Shown here one piece after another: positions 1-11,550 of a DNA stretch of 64,000 nucleotides. The stretch's first letter is position 1, and every line of letters starts with the position of its first letter. Location of the stretch: assembly GCA_003260075.1 (NCBI GenBank), contig QLIY01000588.1, positions 38,767 to 102,766 of the forward strand. Direction: 5' to 3'. The notes beneath the pieces were generated by a model. It was not told the origin of the DNA. It worked only from the letters and a program-made list of their open reading frames with translations, and did no database searches. The translations under genes were made by a program, and so were the position numbers. The stretch is from Phallusia mammillata. Lineage: Eukaryota; Chordata; Ascidiacea; Phlebobranchia; Ascidiidae.

Positions 1-103
1 TCAACAAATATTACCCCATAATCAAACAAGCTTTTTTATATATTGTACAATCACATTAATTGGGGTTGTAAATCCAGATAATGCTTAATATAATCGTTTA
101 GCG

Positions 104-311
104 CAGTAGTTCTCAAACTGTGCGTCGCGACGCCTTGGTGCTTCGTTTAAATTTTCCAAGAGCGTCGCAGAATAGTTCCGTTTCGTGGCTTTTTGTTGTT
201 GTGCCAATAGACACAACTTTAATAATAAGTTTCCTCATTAACTTTTATTTGCTGGTGCGGGGGGGGGGATTTCCAGAGGCGTCGCAACAAAAATAAGTTT
301 GAGAACCACTG
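104..311. mobile_element. hAT-type MITE, 208 bp, intact 8-bp target-site duplication
   Basis: A non-autonomous DNA transposon. The left end CAGTAGTTCTCAAACT is mirrored by the right end, which reads AGTTTGAGAACCACTG on the plus strand, and a second block (GCGACGCC / GGCGTCGC) extends the inverted repeat. Both ends are flanked by GTTTAGCG (96-103 and 312-319), a perfect 8-bp duplication, which is the hAT signature. There is no coding capacity. A run of ten G lies inside at about 259-268. Confidence 0.9.
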
Positions 312-319
312 GTTTAGCG

Positions 320-2601
320 TGTTGTCATATGCCAATAACAATACAGATTTGTTTATTTAGTTGGTCATCAACAAGGCGCGATCGCTTTTCCTTCGTGTTT
401 GCTGTTTTTGCTATTTAATTTTTTTTACCATCACCATGACTCCGCATTAATCATTCAAAAAAATATCATTTAACATTTACCGTTTCGTTTCCAAAAACAT
501 TTGAAGTTTACAACTAATAAAGCTTACATATCACATCTACACACTTACATCGTGCAGTTACCAGGTAAACAAATCTACAATTTCTTTGCTAAACTGGTCA
601 GAAGCATCCATACATAAACTTTCGTTAAACAATCAGCCTCTTAAACTTAACATACAAAAACTAGACATTACTGTATCGTTTACAAGTACACGTTTTTTAC
701 TTGTATACGATGCTATAACATTGTTCACAATAATCCTTTGCCTGAGCAATAGCATACCAAGCCATTATCCACTTGGCCTATGGCGTGTTATGTCTCTTAT
801 TCCGTCACAAATGGGCCACACGAGTTAAGAGCAAATGCCTTGAGGCTGGTTACGAGTAAGTTCATTTATGCTAGACCAGCCACCACATAAGCTGCCTTAT
901 ATCGCTCTGACGAGGTTTACCGAATTCTTGTTTGTTACGTCATGATATTATGGAATGCGCTTTCACAATCGGCTGAACTTAATGATGTGACGTCACAACA
1001 TAATCGCCTCAAGTTTGTCGTGCAAACTATTATGTTCAATCACAAGACTGGATAATTACAATTTATCACTGTAATTCGCTAGCGACAATTTCCTGGCATG
1101 TCCTGGTCGGAGAAATTTAGAGGGTAACGAAATGAATGTCAATATATTGGATAAGCTTTATTCAGCAATTGCAGCACGCGAAACATAACGCATAAAAGCT
1201 AAGTCTTATCCCTGCGAAAGTGTCAGTTACTACAGCGCGGTTTCGTCCTATCAGAAATTGGAAAATATCAACACAAGACGTTTCACACCCAAAGTTAAAC
1301 ATACCAACACTTTGCATTATACAATAAAATACTCCATATCACTTGACGGCTCGAAAGTTATGTATCTATAAAAGCAGTGAGTTGTATTTCCAGCTGAGTA
1401 GGCCGAATTGCATAACGACAACCGGGGTTGTTTGATTCCAAACTGCTCGATGAATATTGCGCCGCTTGCGCGTTCAAGCGTGACTAATTGGTGACGTGTC
1501 GGAAACTGTGGTCTTGAGTTCGGTAAAGCTATCCCCTACACTCCAGGGTGGGGACATGGACCTGAAACTTTGGTTATCCACTAAATTAATGCTGACGCGC
1601 ACATCATGAGTCATGTAACCTCAAATTAATGCACATGGTTATTGTGGTATGGTCCTGCTAAACGAATTCTGACTGATTTCAGTGATTGACGTCTTATGCA
1701 ACAGTAATGACCCATGTCAGAGGTTTGAATGCGTGCAAAAAGGTGTGTTTCGTATTTCTTACGACGTTAGTTTAAATTTTTGGTGTCTTGCGTGCAAAAA
1801 AACGATTTATTACAATTCGCCAACCAAAGCGCTTCGGTAAAAGTGCAATTTCATATAGGTTGGTGACATGGTGACTTGATTTTCATGTTTGCTAAATCTT
1901 TCAGCTAGTTTTGAAAATATTTTAACAGTAAAGTCAGTATCTTACAAATATTTCATTTTCAGCTTTTTTATTGTCCCAACAACATTCAAACCAAATTTGA
2001 AAATATCACCGCCGCTTTCAGTGTGTATTCAGTGCCGCTCTAGTGCCCAATCCAGGGAGATCCCCTTCTGTTTAAAGGCTCTTGTTTGTTGGAACCGTTT
2101 TGTTCATGAAACCGTTTGGGCGGAAATTTTCCATAATTACCCAATCGATCAAAATTAATGTTAGAATGCTTTTGGCCTGCTTAGTTTGCTAGGCGACCTA
2201 GGGTCATTGTTTAACCGGGAAAAACTTGCTTATCACACCAAACCAAGACATTCCGCATGGAACAGCATTGAAATGATAATTTTAAGTTTGTGATTTTAAT
2301 CGAGAATGATATTAATCATTGTATTTAAGCGTGATACGTTTCTTGCCAAATACCGGTATGGTGCACTTGTAATAACGATCTGCCTCTGCACGCGAAACCA
2401 AGTATTACTTCACACGTAGAATTTACCATTTGTAGAGACTTCTTGGGAGGTCTGGCTTTTAAAATAATCTTCTTTCAACAAACTAGTTTTTCGGTTTTTA
2501 TACAAACGTATCGAACACTTATTAAAGGTTGGGTTACCAGTCATTTATTTGTTTACATAGTGGAATCCTTTGTTTGCAAACCATTCCCAAGCAGAAAAAA
2601 A
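320..2601. other. No gene recognised
   Basis: AT-rich sequence with only short open frames (longest about 90 codons, at 1889-2158) that lack family motifs, splice support or a plausible codon pattern. Nothing else identified. Confidence 0.6.
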
Positions 2602-2772
2602 ATTTCATTTAGCTCAAACTTTGTGCGCATTTAAAAAAAAACTTTCTACAATTGGTGGCGCCAAAAAAACAATCATTTTCAGGGGGGGGGGTATTTCATT
2701 TAGCTCAAACTTTGTGCGTGTTTAAAAAAAACTTTCTACAATTGGTGGCGCCAAAAAAACAATCATTTTCAG
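2602..2772. repeat. Near-identical 81-bp copies joined by poly-G (assembly seam)
   Basis: Positions 2602-2682 and 2693-2772 carry the same sequence, with small differences (GCGCATTT versus GCGTGTTT and one A-run length change). They are separated by a run of G at 2682-2691. Four other places in this window show the same arrangement, so it is read as two haplotype copies stitched at a contig end rather than as a biological repeat. Confidence 0.75.
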
Positions 2773-2824
2773 TTTCCTTTAACCCCGGAGCGGGACTGTT
2801 TAACCTCACAGCGGGGTGTCGGCT

Positions 2825-3201
2825 CGACTGTGGCAAAGAAAGCTGATAAGGCTAAAGGCGCGCCCTGCATAGCGAGCCGATTACTGGTGCTGAGATCTTG
2901 GTACTTAGCGTGAAATTTGCGGTCGAATCCCAAACGATATTGGTTCGAGGCGCGGGCAAGGCGATTGACGAATGCCGTCGTTGGATTCGCGCTGCATGGC
3001 GTCGCTATGAGANCGACTGTGGCAAAGAAAGCTGATAAGGCTAAAGGCGCGCCCTGCATAGCGAGCCGATTACTGGTGCTGAGATCTTGGTACTTAGCGT
3101 GAAATTTGCGGTCGAATCCCAAACGATATTGGTTCGAGGCGCGGGCAAGGCGATTGACGAATGCCGTCGTTGGATTCGCGCTGCATGGCGTCGCTATGAG
3201 A
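2825..3201. repeat. Exact 188-bp duplication joined by a single N, in a GC-rich block
   Basis: 2825-3012 and 3014-3201 look identical and meet at N3013, an unresolved contig overlap. The true genome probably has one copy. The block is distinctly GC-richer than its surroundings. It is open for about 70 codons on the plus strand (3087-3302, Arg-rich, with motif AIDECRRWIRAAWRRYEKF) and also on the minus strand. I do not recognise the protein, and no start or splice context decides whether it is coding; it could be an exon or a foreign or repeat-derived insert. Confidence 0.75.
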
Positions 3202-3239
3202 AGTTCCAGAAGGTTCGTGCGCTGCGAACTTGTTTACTT

Positions 3240-6200
3240 CCTGGCGCAACTTGTCACGTGATTTCGTTTAGCTTTTGCATTCTTTGGTACTGTTATTTCT
3301 AAACTGCCTTCAACTGCATACTGCCTGAGAATTAATTTCCTAGATTTGCTGTTGCAAATTGTTTCTTTGTTTGTTGTTGCCATAATCGTAAAGATTTAAA
3401 GAATCAAAATTGCTGCCAACTTTTTTGGTCATAAATACAAAGAAGTACAACTTTTTTGGTCGGAAATACAAAACTTTTAAAAGTTGATATAAAGCTTAAA
3501 ATCCTACCAAAAACGTATATTCCAGCCCTAGTACAATAGTGTTTGATAAGTTCATTATTTACAAAATTTAAAACCCTTGATCTCACAACGTACTCTGCTT
3601 TCCGTTTCAGCGGCATATGGAATGAAAACCCAAATGGTAACAAATCACACAACCTCAAATCACTAAACAAACATGGTGATGTTTACGTCAAGACCGTTTT
3701 CAATCCCTGGTCAGAGATTTATTGACCAGCATCATGACATGTGACATGACAATGTTTGCGTTGTCATCGAAACCCCTGTGATGATCTGTCTCAAGATTAA
3801 TTGTGAAATAATAATTTTCTTGACACGCGATTTGAACAAAGGGTTTTGTAAATTCCGGAAACTAATACACGCTTAAGTGCACTAACATTGACGGTGTCTT
3901 ACATCAAACGTGTTTTAATTAACAACGCTATTGTTCACATGCTCCTCGTGATAAAGTTTTGCTTTTTTTCTCCATTAGCAAATATGCTCTTGAACTCGAT
4001 TGACTTTATCTTTATTGGCGGTGGCGTTTGTTGATTAATGTATCGATCTTTTACTATAAAACAGCGTTTTATTTAACTGCCAAAACATAATGTTGATTGT
4101 TGGCATGACAACATGTACAATGAACGGATGAGCATATGTGGGTATCCTGTTGCAAACACAAAATGCTAAATCGGAATGAAACGCAAAAAAACGCAATAGG
4201 TAACATTTCCTTTTTCGATTTTTTAACCAAAGAGAATCGGTAAATCCAGAACATAATCCAATACTAATCTCAATTATTTTGTGAAAACTTGTGCAAATTC
4301 TTTGTTTTACTTCTTCTGGTAAAACTGAGTTAAAACACAACTAGACCAAGTCAGAAAATTATGTTACCCGGAGCAAAATGACACCATGTTTGACAGAACT
4401 CTGCAAATGCATCAAATACGACATGTGTTTAAATGTTTTTACTCTCCACACGCAATACGAATTTCAGTATTCCGAAATTGACAGAAACAAGTCTTAATCT
4501 TTTTATTGTGTAACGTTTGTTTGCAGTTCATGCAGAGCATTTATTGACAGGTTTTAAAATCGCTACGCGTCAAGGACAAATTTAGGTGTTGGAATAGGGT
4601 GTTGTTTTGTACCGTTTTACCAAAAGCACATTTCTCTTTTCTTCTGTACTATCTTATACAAAAATACCCCTCCCAGATCGGGTCCCAATCGTGACAAAAG
4701 AAATTACCATCCACCGGTTTGTACTCGGTTTATCCCTACATGACGCAAGTGAACAAAAACTGTGTAGGTCTTTGTCAGGTAAATCTTTCTCTGAGTGTTT
4801 TGTATGGCAACATATAATCAGTTCGAGCCCCCCGATCAAGTCACCACGCTACTTGACTCCGACGTTCTCCCACACCCAGCAATTTGAATCCAACCCGGAT
4901 TAGGTAAAAATGTCCCCAGATTCGCTGCATGGTGGCTTCGTGCGCGTTACAAGATGAACCTGCCACCATTTTGTTAGTTTAATCAAAATCTGACACCAAT
5001 GAAAAGTCTACTGGCCACAGTAACGATAGGTAGTACATTTGTGTTCGTTGCATAATATTTTCTTTTGAAAAGCATACAACTCGAAGGGCCTATCATTTTA
5101 AAAAGTGAATTCGAAAACTGGTTTAATGTACAAAAAATAGTTTGAAACAACTCTTTAAACGAAAATTTGAACCTAAGCATACATTTAACTTCCGGTAAAA
5201 CTAACATCATTGCACAAGGTTACAAACAAAACAATCAACCCATACTGATTTAAATAACTTCTGCAAGCAACACAGAAAGAAAAAGGCAAACAGATTGTTA
5301 GTAAATGTCAGAAAAAAGTAATAATAATTGACCCCTGTTATCACTTTCGTTTTAATGTGAAACGTTAATTTGTTTGTACTTTTAGTTTGTATTTCCGTTT
5401 TGTGAGTTGTTCACGCTGCAGTTGTGCATTGCTATGGTGGCAGTACCATGCTTCGCCATTAACCAAGTCTCAAGTGTGATAAGGCATAAAGGGGGCACTT
5501 GATAATGCTGGAGTAATTACTCCTGCCGGGTCAACTTTATCACCAAATTCAACAAACTTATCTTACTGACGCCACCCTGCACACGCCACTTAAGCCTTCA
5601 AAGATTTCCCACCAATCAGCATCGTTTTAAGCAAGGGCGCCATGTCAACACTCCGCACTCGCTTCGACGTTACCTCATTTATATTGGGAGGAGGGCATGG
5701 TCAAATATTGTTCTACTACGGCTTATGGGCCGGGTTTTACGAGGAGTTACGCTCAACGGCGCTTGGCAGCTGGTTGCCGTTATGGCGGGATTCAAATGAA
5801 CTGCTTGGCGCCCTGATAAAGCCAAATTGCAATGTAAATAACTGAAGTACTGCTATAAATACAGATCCATTTATACACAAGGCCGTTGGTAGGGAATTTT
5901 GCATAATGATCATAAAAGAACTGCAATCATAAATTAAACTCTTTTATAATAAAAATCCACCACTAAACAAAAACTGTACCTGGAGCATGTTAAAACATTG
6001 TTGCCACTGGTAACGAAATAAAACAACTATTTTACAATTTAACGGTTGTTGTGTTTATCACAGCGGGTATATGGCCAGAAAGGTGCTTTTCCAGCCTTCG
6101 TTTCGGCAAATTCCCGAGTTTCTGCGCTTTGTTCTGTTCTCCGAATGCGCGCAAGCTTTTATATTAAATTGCCACAGCTCTGTCGCCTTGAACATTCATA

Positions 6201-7863
6201 CTCAAAAAACGTGAAACCGCAGTTTAATTTTGCACAACCCCAGCGTGGCATTGTTGATACCATGCACGGTGAAGGGAGACGAATCTGCAGTTACAAAATT
6301 GCGCCAGAGCTAAAATATTTGCATGCAGCCAGTTAATTTCGAAGTTGGAAAAACAATGAGTTACAACACTTGTAGACTATTATTTATTTGTTGTATTTTA
6401 ATTTTATTGACCAATGGATACATTATAAGATAGTGAGAACATATTATTATTTAAAGATATTGGTGCAATTAATGGCAAGTATGAATTAAATTAAACGATT
6501 GACTATCAGGCATGTTTGATTTTTTTTAAATTAAGTTTCAAACCGCAAAGGTCCTTGAAATCTAACAGCTAATGTAAAATCATAATAACCGCAAGATTAT
6601 TTCACCACACTTTGCTGGCGGCCGTCATTGCGCGAGGGCGTGCAAAATCTGATTGCTGCAGTGCCGGTATTTTGTGTTTTCTCAGTAAACGTTCTGCCCC
6701 CTTCGACTCAACGCAATCCTTATCTTGTCCAATTTTCGTGTCGCGTAACGCCCCAATGTGTGCTTTACCAAGGTGTTGTCGTCCTACGGCGATGAACTTA
6801 AGATGTGCGCTTCGGGTTAAGCACAGCGTAATCCCCCTGGAGGTAATAACTTATATTAAGTGCGCAGTTTCAGTATTTTTTCGCTAAACCACACTTAAGC
6901 ACCGCAAGACTGACATGTTTATGATTACCATAAAACAATTCGGTATCGCCAAAATCGTCTTGATGGTAGTTATCAACGCTGTGCAGTTACTTGACCTTAG
7001 AAAATGTATGCGTTGTGATCAAAGTAAAGAACAAGGCCTTGAATACATTTTTAGGATGTCCTACTACTTGCCCATAGAATGAGGCCGTTCGGATAACACA
7101 CCGTTTAACTTGTGCATAAACACCTGGATATTAACTGATAGGTCGCTTAAGACCACAGGATTGCGGAAAGTCGAGCAGACACACTCGATTCTGGGTTCTG
7201 AAAGCTTTTTTTATCTATTGGGTTACGCTTAAAAGCCAACCAAATGCAAAGACATTAAAAGTCCTACAAATGAGTAGATAGATTAAAAATATGTTTACTT
7301 GTACACATTGCTCAATTTTACATTATGTAATGTTACGTTAGGTAAAATATTCTTTCTGACAATGGCACTAAAAGCAAGGTTCCAAAAAACTACTGATGTG
7401 TATTAAAACCTAATCGCAAATGAACAAAATTTCTAAAATTCAGTCGGGTCGTACATGCGTCAATCATACCCTAAGTGTGACTACATCTTACAGCCAATTG
7501 TCCAAAATCTCTCGAACCCCACAATATCCATGCATAATTGTGTGAAGTGTTTTACTCCATTTGGCCTCGAAAGCCAACAGCTCTTAGCATAAACAACCCG
7601 TGAAGGATTTAGTTGCCTGTGTTTCACCTCATAAAGTTTGCAATATGCCGAAGTCAACATTTAATTGGCCGAACTAAAGTTTCGCCAGTGGAAAGGTCAA
7701 TTGGTTTCGGCCGATTTGCCCTGGGGTTCTGAAACATAACATGCCTTAAAGTGACAGCCAACGAGAACTGCAATGGGCCGTCACATAAACAATGTCCAGC
7801 CTAATAGGGTCTGAATGGCAGCTGCGGCCTAACTTAACAAAACAAGTGGTAGTTTAAAATCAA
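3240..7863. other. No gene recognised
   Basis: Short unsupported open frames only. The one at 5642-5845 has a reasonable start context but no recognisable domain. No RNA gene or clear transposon ends were seen. Confidence 0.55.
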
Positions 7864-8749
7864 ATTTGTGCTACTGTTCGCTTTATTATGGGGGTTTTCA
7901 GCGGCGCGTGACATTTACATTTGAATTCTTCCAAAGAGTAAACGAACGAAATAAGAACCAGGTTTAACATTTTACTGTTTAACATTTACGACTTGATAAC
8001 TGTATAATGACATCTTGTCGTACATGGCTGCAAAAATGTGTGGTACTTTGCACATAATTGATACAGGTCATTTTTGNTTTTTTAAAATGTCATCTTGTTT
8101 TGGCGGTAAACAGTTCTTTTACGAAATGTTCACGTTTACAATGTAGCGACATCTAGTGACTGGATTTCGTTGTGGGATTTATTTCAGTAAGTTTCAGGGG
8201 TTACGTTTTGCTATTGCTTTCAATCAGTACTTTAGTCAAAGACGTTTTTGTTCTGACAACTTAACAAAACATTATAAACGACATGTTTATTTCATCATTT
8301 GGGAATTATTTCCCTCTTTACAACTTGAATTGTCAACTGTTGTACATAAAGCCTGTCTACGGTCTTGGGATCCAATAACAAAGATTTCCTCTCATCTTTG
8401 ACCTTTTTATTAGATGTTAAAAAATGTTTGAACTTACTTTAAGAACAAAGGTTCCTGTCGTGTTAAGTTTGAAAAGTAAATTAAACAAATCACAAATCAA
8501 GAGAGTATGTTTTTCGCACGGTCATGGCGGCCTTATCTTTTGTATTTGTGCTACTGGTTGCTTTATTGTGGGGGTTTTAAACGGCGCGTGACATTTACAT
8601 TTGAATTCTTCCAAAGAGTAAACGAACGAAATAAGAACCAGGCTTTACTGTTTAACATTTACGACTTGATAACTGTATAATGACATCTTGTCGTTCATGG
8701 CTGCAAAAATGTGTGGTACTTTGCACATAATTGATACAGGTCATTTTTG
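7864..8749. repeat. Interleaved haplotype duplication, left part (A - N - B - A')
   Basis: Block A (7864-8076) ends at N8077. It is followed by block B (8078-8544) and then by A' (8544-8749), a diverged copy of A with substitutions and about an 11-bp deletion. Block B recurs at 9571-10037 beyond the N gap. The A/A' divergence looks allelic, so this is most simply two haplotypes, or a heterozygous structural variant, laid end to end. Confidence 0.75.
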
Positions 8750-9228
8750 ACATCAACCATGTCGCGTTTAGTGTTGTTGTGGGGAAAATTGAATGTCTTA
8801 CATGAAACAACAAAATGCAAGAAATGCATTGTAGAAATTGTTTCAATTTTTTTTTCGTAGTTTACAATTTCTGCAAAAATGCCTTTTCAAGTGCACCCGA
8901 TTATTTACTTTTCTATCCTTGGAAACTTTTGCAGCAGGCAAACCGCAATCATTCGTCAACAAAGCCTTTGTGAGTTGCCTGCGTTCCAAGTAAACAACCC
9001 ATTTGTAAGCTATCGCTCTGCGTTCCACCTGAATTAACGCTCGGTACCTGTTTTGTCATTTTTAGGGAAATTCTATTGTTTTCCGAATCTTTTCTGTATA
9101 CAGTCGCAACCGCGTATTATATTACCTTTGTCGACTCGTAATGGTGATTAATGTTCCGTAGAATAAGTAGAGAAGTGGAAACACCCAATTTTAAACACAT
9201 TTCTGTATCGATACAGTCTTTCTTCGGT

Positions 9229-9529
9229 NNNNNNNNNNNNNNNNNNNNNNNNNNNNNNNNNNNNNNNNNNNNNNNNNNNNNNNNNNNNNNNNNNNNNNNN
9301 NNNNNNNNNNNNNNNNNNNNNNNNNNNNNNNNNNNNNNNNNNNNNNNNNNNNNNNNNNNNNNNNNNNNNNNNNNNNNNNNNNNNNNNNNNNNNNNNNNNN
9401 NNNNNNNNNNNNNNNNNNNNNNNNNNNNNNNNNNNNNNNNNNNNNNNNNNNNNNNNNNNNNNNNNNNNNNNNNNNNNNNNNNNNNNNNNNNNNNNNNNNN
9501 NNNNNNNNNNNNNNNNNNNNNNNNNNNNN
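9229..9529. other. Assembly gap (301 N)
   Basis: A run of N between two contigs. Open frames that cross it are meaningless. It lies between the two copies of block B and so may not represent real missing sequence. Confidence 0.99.
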
Positions 9530-9570
9530 TTGGGTATTTCACGTTGTTTTAGCACAGAAACTTTAGTAGA

Positions 9571-10037
9571 TTTTTTAAAATGTCATCTTGTTTTGGCGGT
9601 AAACAGTTCTTTTACGAAATGTTCACGTTTACAATGTAGCGACATCTAGTGACTGGATTTCGTTGTGGGATTTATTTCAGTAAGTTTCAGGGGTTACGTT
9701 TTGCTATTGCTTTCAATCAGTACTTTAGTCAAAGACGTTTTTGTTCTGACAACTTAACAAAACATTATAAACGACATGTTTATTTCATCATTTGGGAATT
9801 ATTTCCCTCTTTACAACTTGAATTGTCAACTGTTGTACATAAAGCCTGTCTACGGTCTTGGGATCCAATAACAAAGATTTCCTCTCATCTTTGACCTTTT
9901 TATTAGATGTTAAAAAATGTTTGAACTTACTTTAAGAACAAAGGTTCCTGTCGTGTTAAGTTTGAAAAGTAAATTAAACAAATCACAAATCAAGAGAGTA
10001 TGTTTTTCGCACGGTCATGGCGGCCTTATCTTTTGTA
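9571..10037. repeat. Second copy of block B (467 bp)
   Basis: Matches 8078-8544 at a constant offset of 1493 bases. After 10037 the two copies diverge abruptly: this one continues with AGTTATTCCGG, the first with block A'. That junction is where the haplotypes, or true paralogous copies, differ in structure. Confidence 0.85.
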
Positions 10038-10401
10038 AGTTATTCCGGAGAGAAATTCACACACTCTATCAAGACCCGTGCAAAGACTACAACAGGTTTA
10101 GCCGAGGTGCAGCCGATAAGGCACGTGGTAGGGCTGTTGGACAAACTATTCGATATTTAAACAACTGCCGAACCGTTATTTTGGCGCTAATGACTCGCTT
10201 ATAATTTTGGAAGGTTCGAACTTTGGAATTGTAAATATATCGCGAAACACTTTCGAAGTTCATGTTACCTTCGACCTTCAACGGTTATATCATAACTGTG
10301 TGAGATAACTTTAAGTAAGTATAATAATTCAAATGTATACTTTCAAAAGTGTTACCCAATCTATAAACTATTTCATTTTCAAATATTTTGACACTGTAAG
10401 T

Positions 10402-10562
10402 CAGGGGTCACCAAACTACGGCCCGCGAGGTCATTTTCACACGCAAAAAATGAAACCTTGAGAAAATCACTAAAGATTATTACTTTGAAAGCTAAAATAG
10501 CAATATTTTGTGGCTTTCTGAGGTTTGGTGCGAGCCGCAAAATAAGTTGTTGGGAGCCGCAT

Positions 10563-10644
<82 letters not shown>

Positions 10645-10707
10645 CGGCCCGCGCGATTTATTATTAAACTTATCCGGTCCGCAGTGAAAAAAGTTTGGTG
10701 ACTCCTG
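10402..10707. mobile_element. hAT-type MITE with an 82-bp poly-G core
   Basis: The left end CAGGGGTCACCAAACT and the right end AGTTTGGTGACTCCTG are inverted repeats. The flanks CTGTAAGT (10394-10401) and CTGTAGGT (10708-10715) form an 8-bp target-site duplication with one mismatch. The interior has GGCCCGCG motifs near both ends and G82 at 10563-10644. The poly-G creates a spurious poly-glycine open frame at 10458-10667, which is not a gene. Confidence 0.88.
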
Positions 10708-11204
10708 CTGTAGGTAATAAACTCATATGTTTGTTACGTATTTCGGCGAAATTAAACATTTGATTTGGTGTTATTGTTTCCCTGGTGACACCTGCTGGAG
10801 AATATACAAAGGACGTTAATGTTTCTAAAACACTTCTTAAGGTTTGTATACGCTTTTAGGGAACTCGGGACCAAACGGAGCCACTAGCATTGACATTTTT
10901 TTGCTGAACATGCAATCACACCATAATTTATTTTTGTAAACAACGCACCGAAAATGCAACATCTTAAAGCACCTTTTTACAGGACGCCTGTACAGTAGTT
11001 TAAATTTGAAACCTGTGGATCTGCGGAGACAAATCAAGTATAAGTTTTAGTTGAGTGGTTGAGTCACCAGTAAGCCAACAGAGCCACACCTACAATCCCA
11101 TGTAACACGTGCTTGGGATATTGTCATGCAAAACCCTGACCTCAAAACACGATAAAAGACGAGGGTGGGGTTTCCACGGCTGCTCTGCGTTGAAAGCAGC
11201 CGAG

Positions 11205-11206
<2 letters not shown>

Positions 11207-11266
<60 letters not shown>
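11207..11266. repeat. Poly-G tract, 60 bp
   Basis: Uninterrupted G, just after a small hairpin (GGCTGCT / AGCAGCC, 7-bp stem, 11179-11202). It may be a true homopolymer or a sequencing and assembly artefact; its length should not be trusted. It also creates a false poly-glycine frame. Confidence 0.9.
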
Positions 11267-11267
<1 letters not shown>

Positions 11268-11377
11268 AACGACTTTTAATCGCGATCCGCGGTTTTAAGC
11301 GCTTTTCTGAACTGAATTCCTATCATTTTTGTACCGATAGCTGGCAGTATTTGGTAATATTTATAAAAAAACAAAAA

Positions 11378-11550
11378 GCATGCAAAAAGTATTTCGGTTG
11401 GTTGAGACTTTACCAAAAGACACTACTGAATAGTTATTTTTGCGGGGGGGGGGTTCCTATAAAGTTTGTTACAACAAGGGGGACGCATGCAAAAAGTATT
11501 TTGGTTGGTTGAGACTTTACCAAAAGACACTACTGAATAGTTATTTTTGC
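11378..11550. repeat. 66-bp copies either side of a poly-G seam
   Basis: 11378-11443 recurs at 11485-11550 with one C/T difference. The first copy ends in G10 (11444-11453), followed by about 30 bases of other sequence. Same seam signature as 2602-2772. Confidence 0.75.

Noticed and set aside
2769-3122. Minus-strand 117-codon frame with an internal repeat of residues
   Set aside because: The apparent protein repeat is the N-joined assembly duplication read twice.
5642-5845. 67-codon plus-strand frame with a good ATG context
   Set aside because: No recognisable domain, signal peptide or splice continuation; length is within chance expectation.
9117-9555. Open frames of 133-141 codons on both strands
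   Set aside because: They consist mostly of the N gap translated as unknown residues.
10458-11512. Two open frames rich in glycine (10458-10667 and 11165-11512)
   Set aside because: The glycines come from poly-G tracts, one inside a MITE; there is no start context, domain or splice structure.
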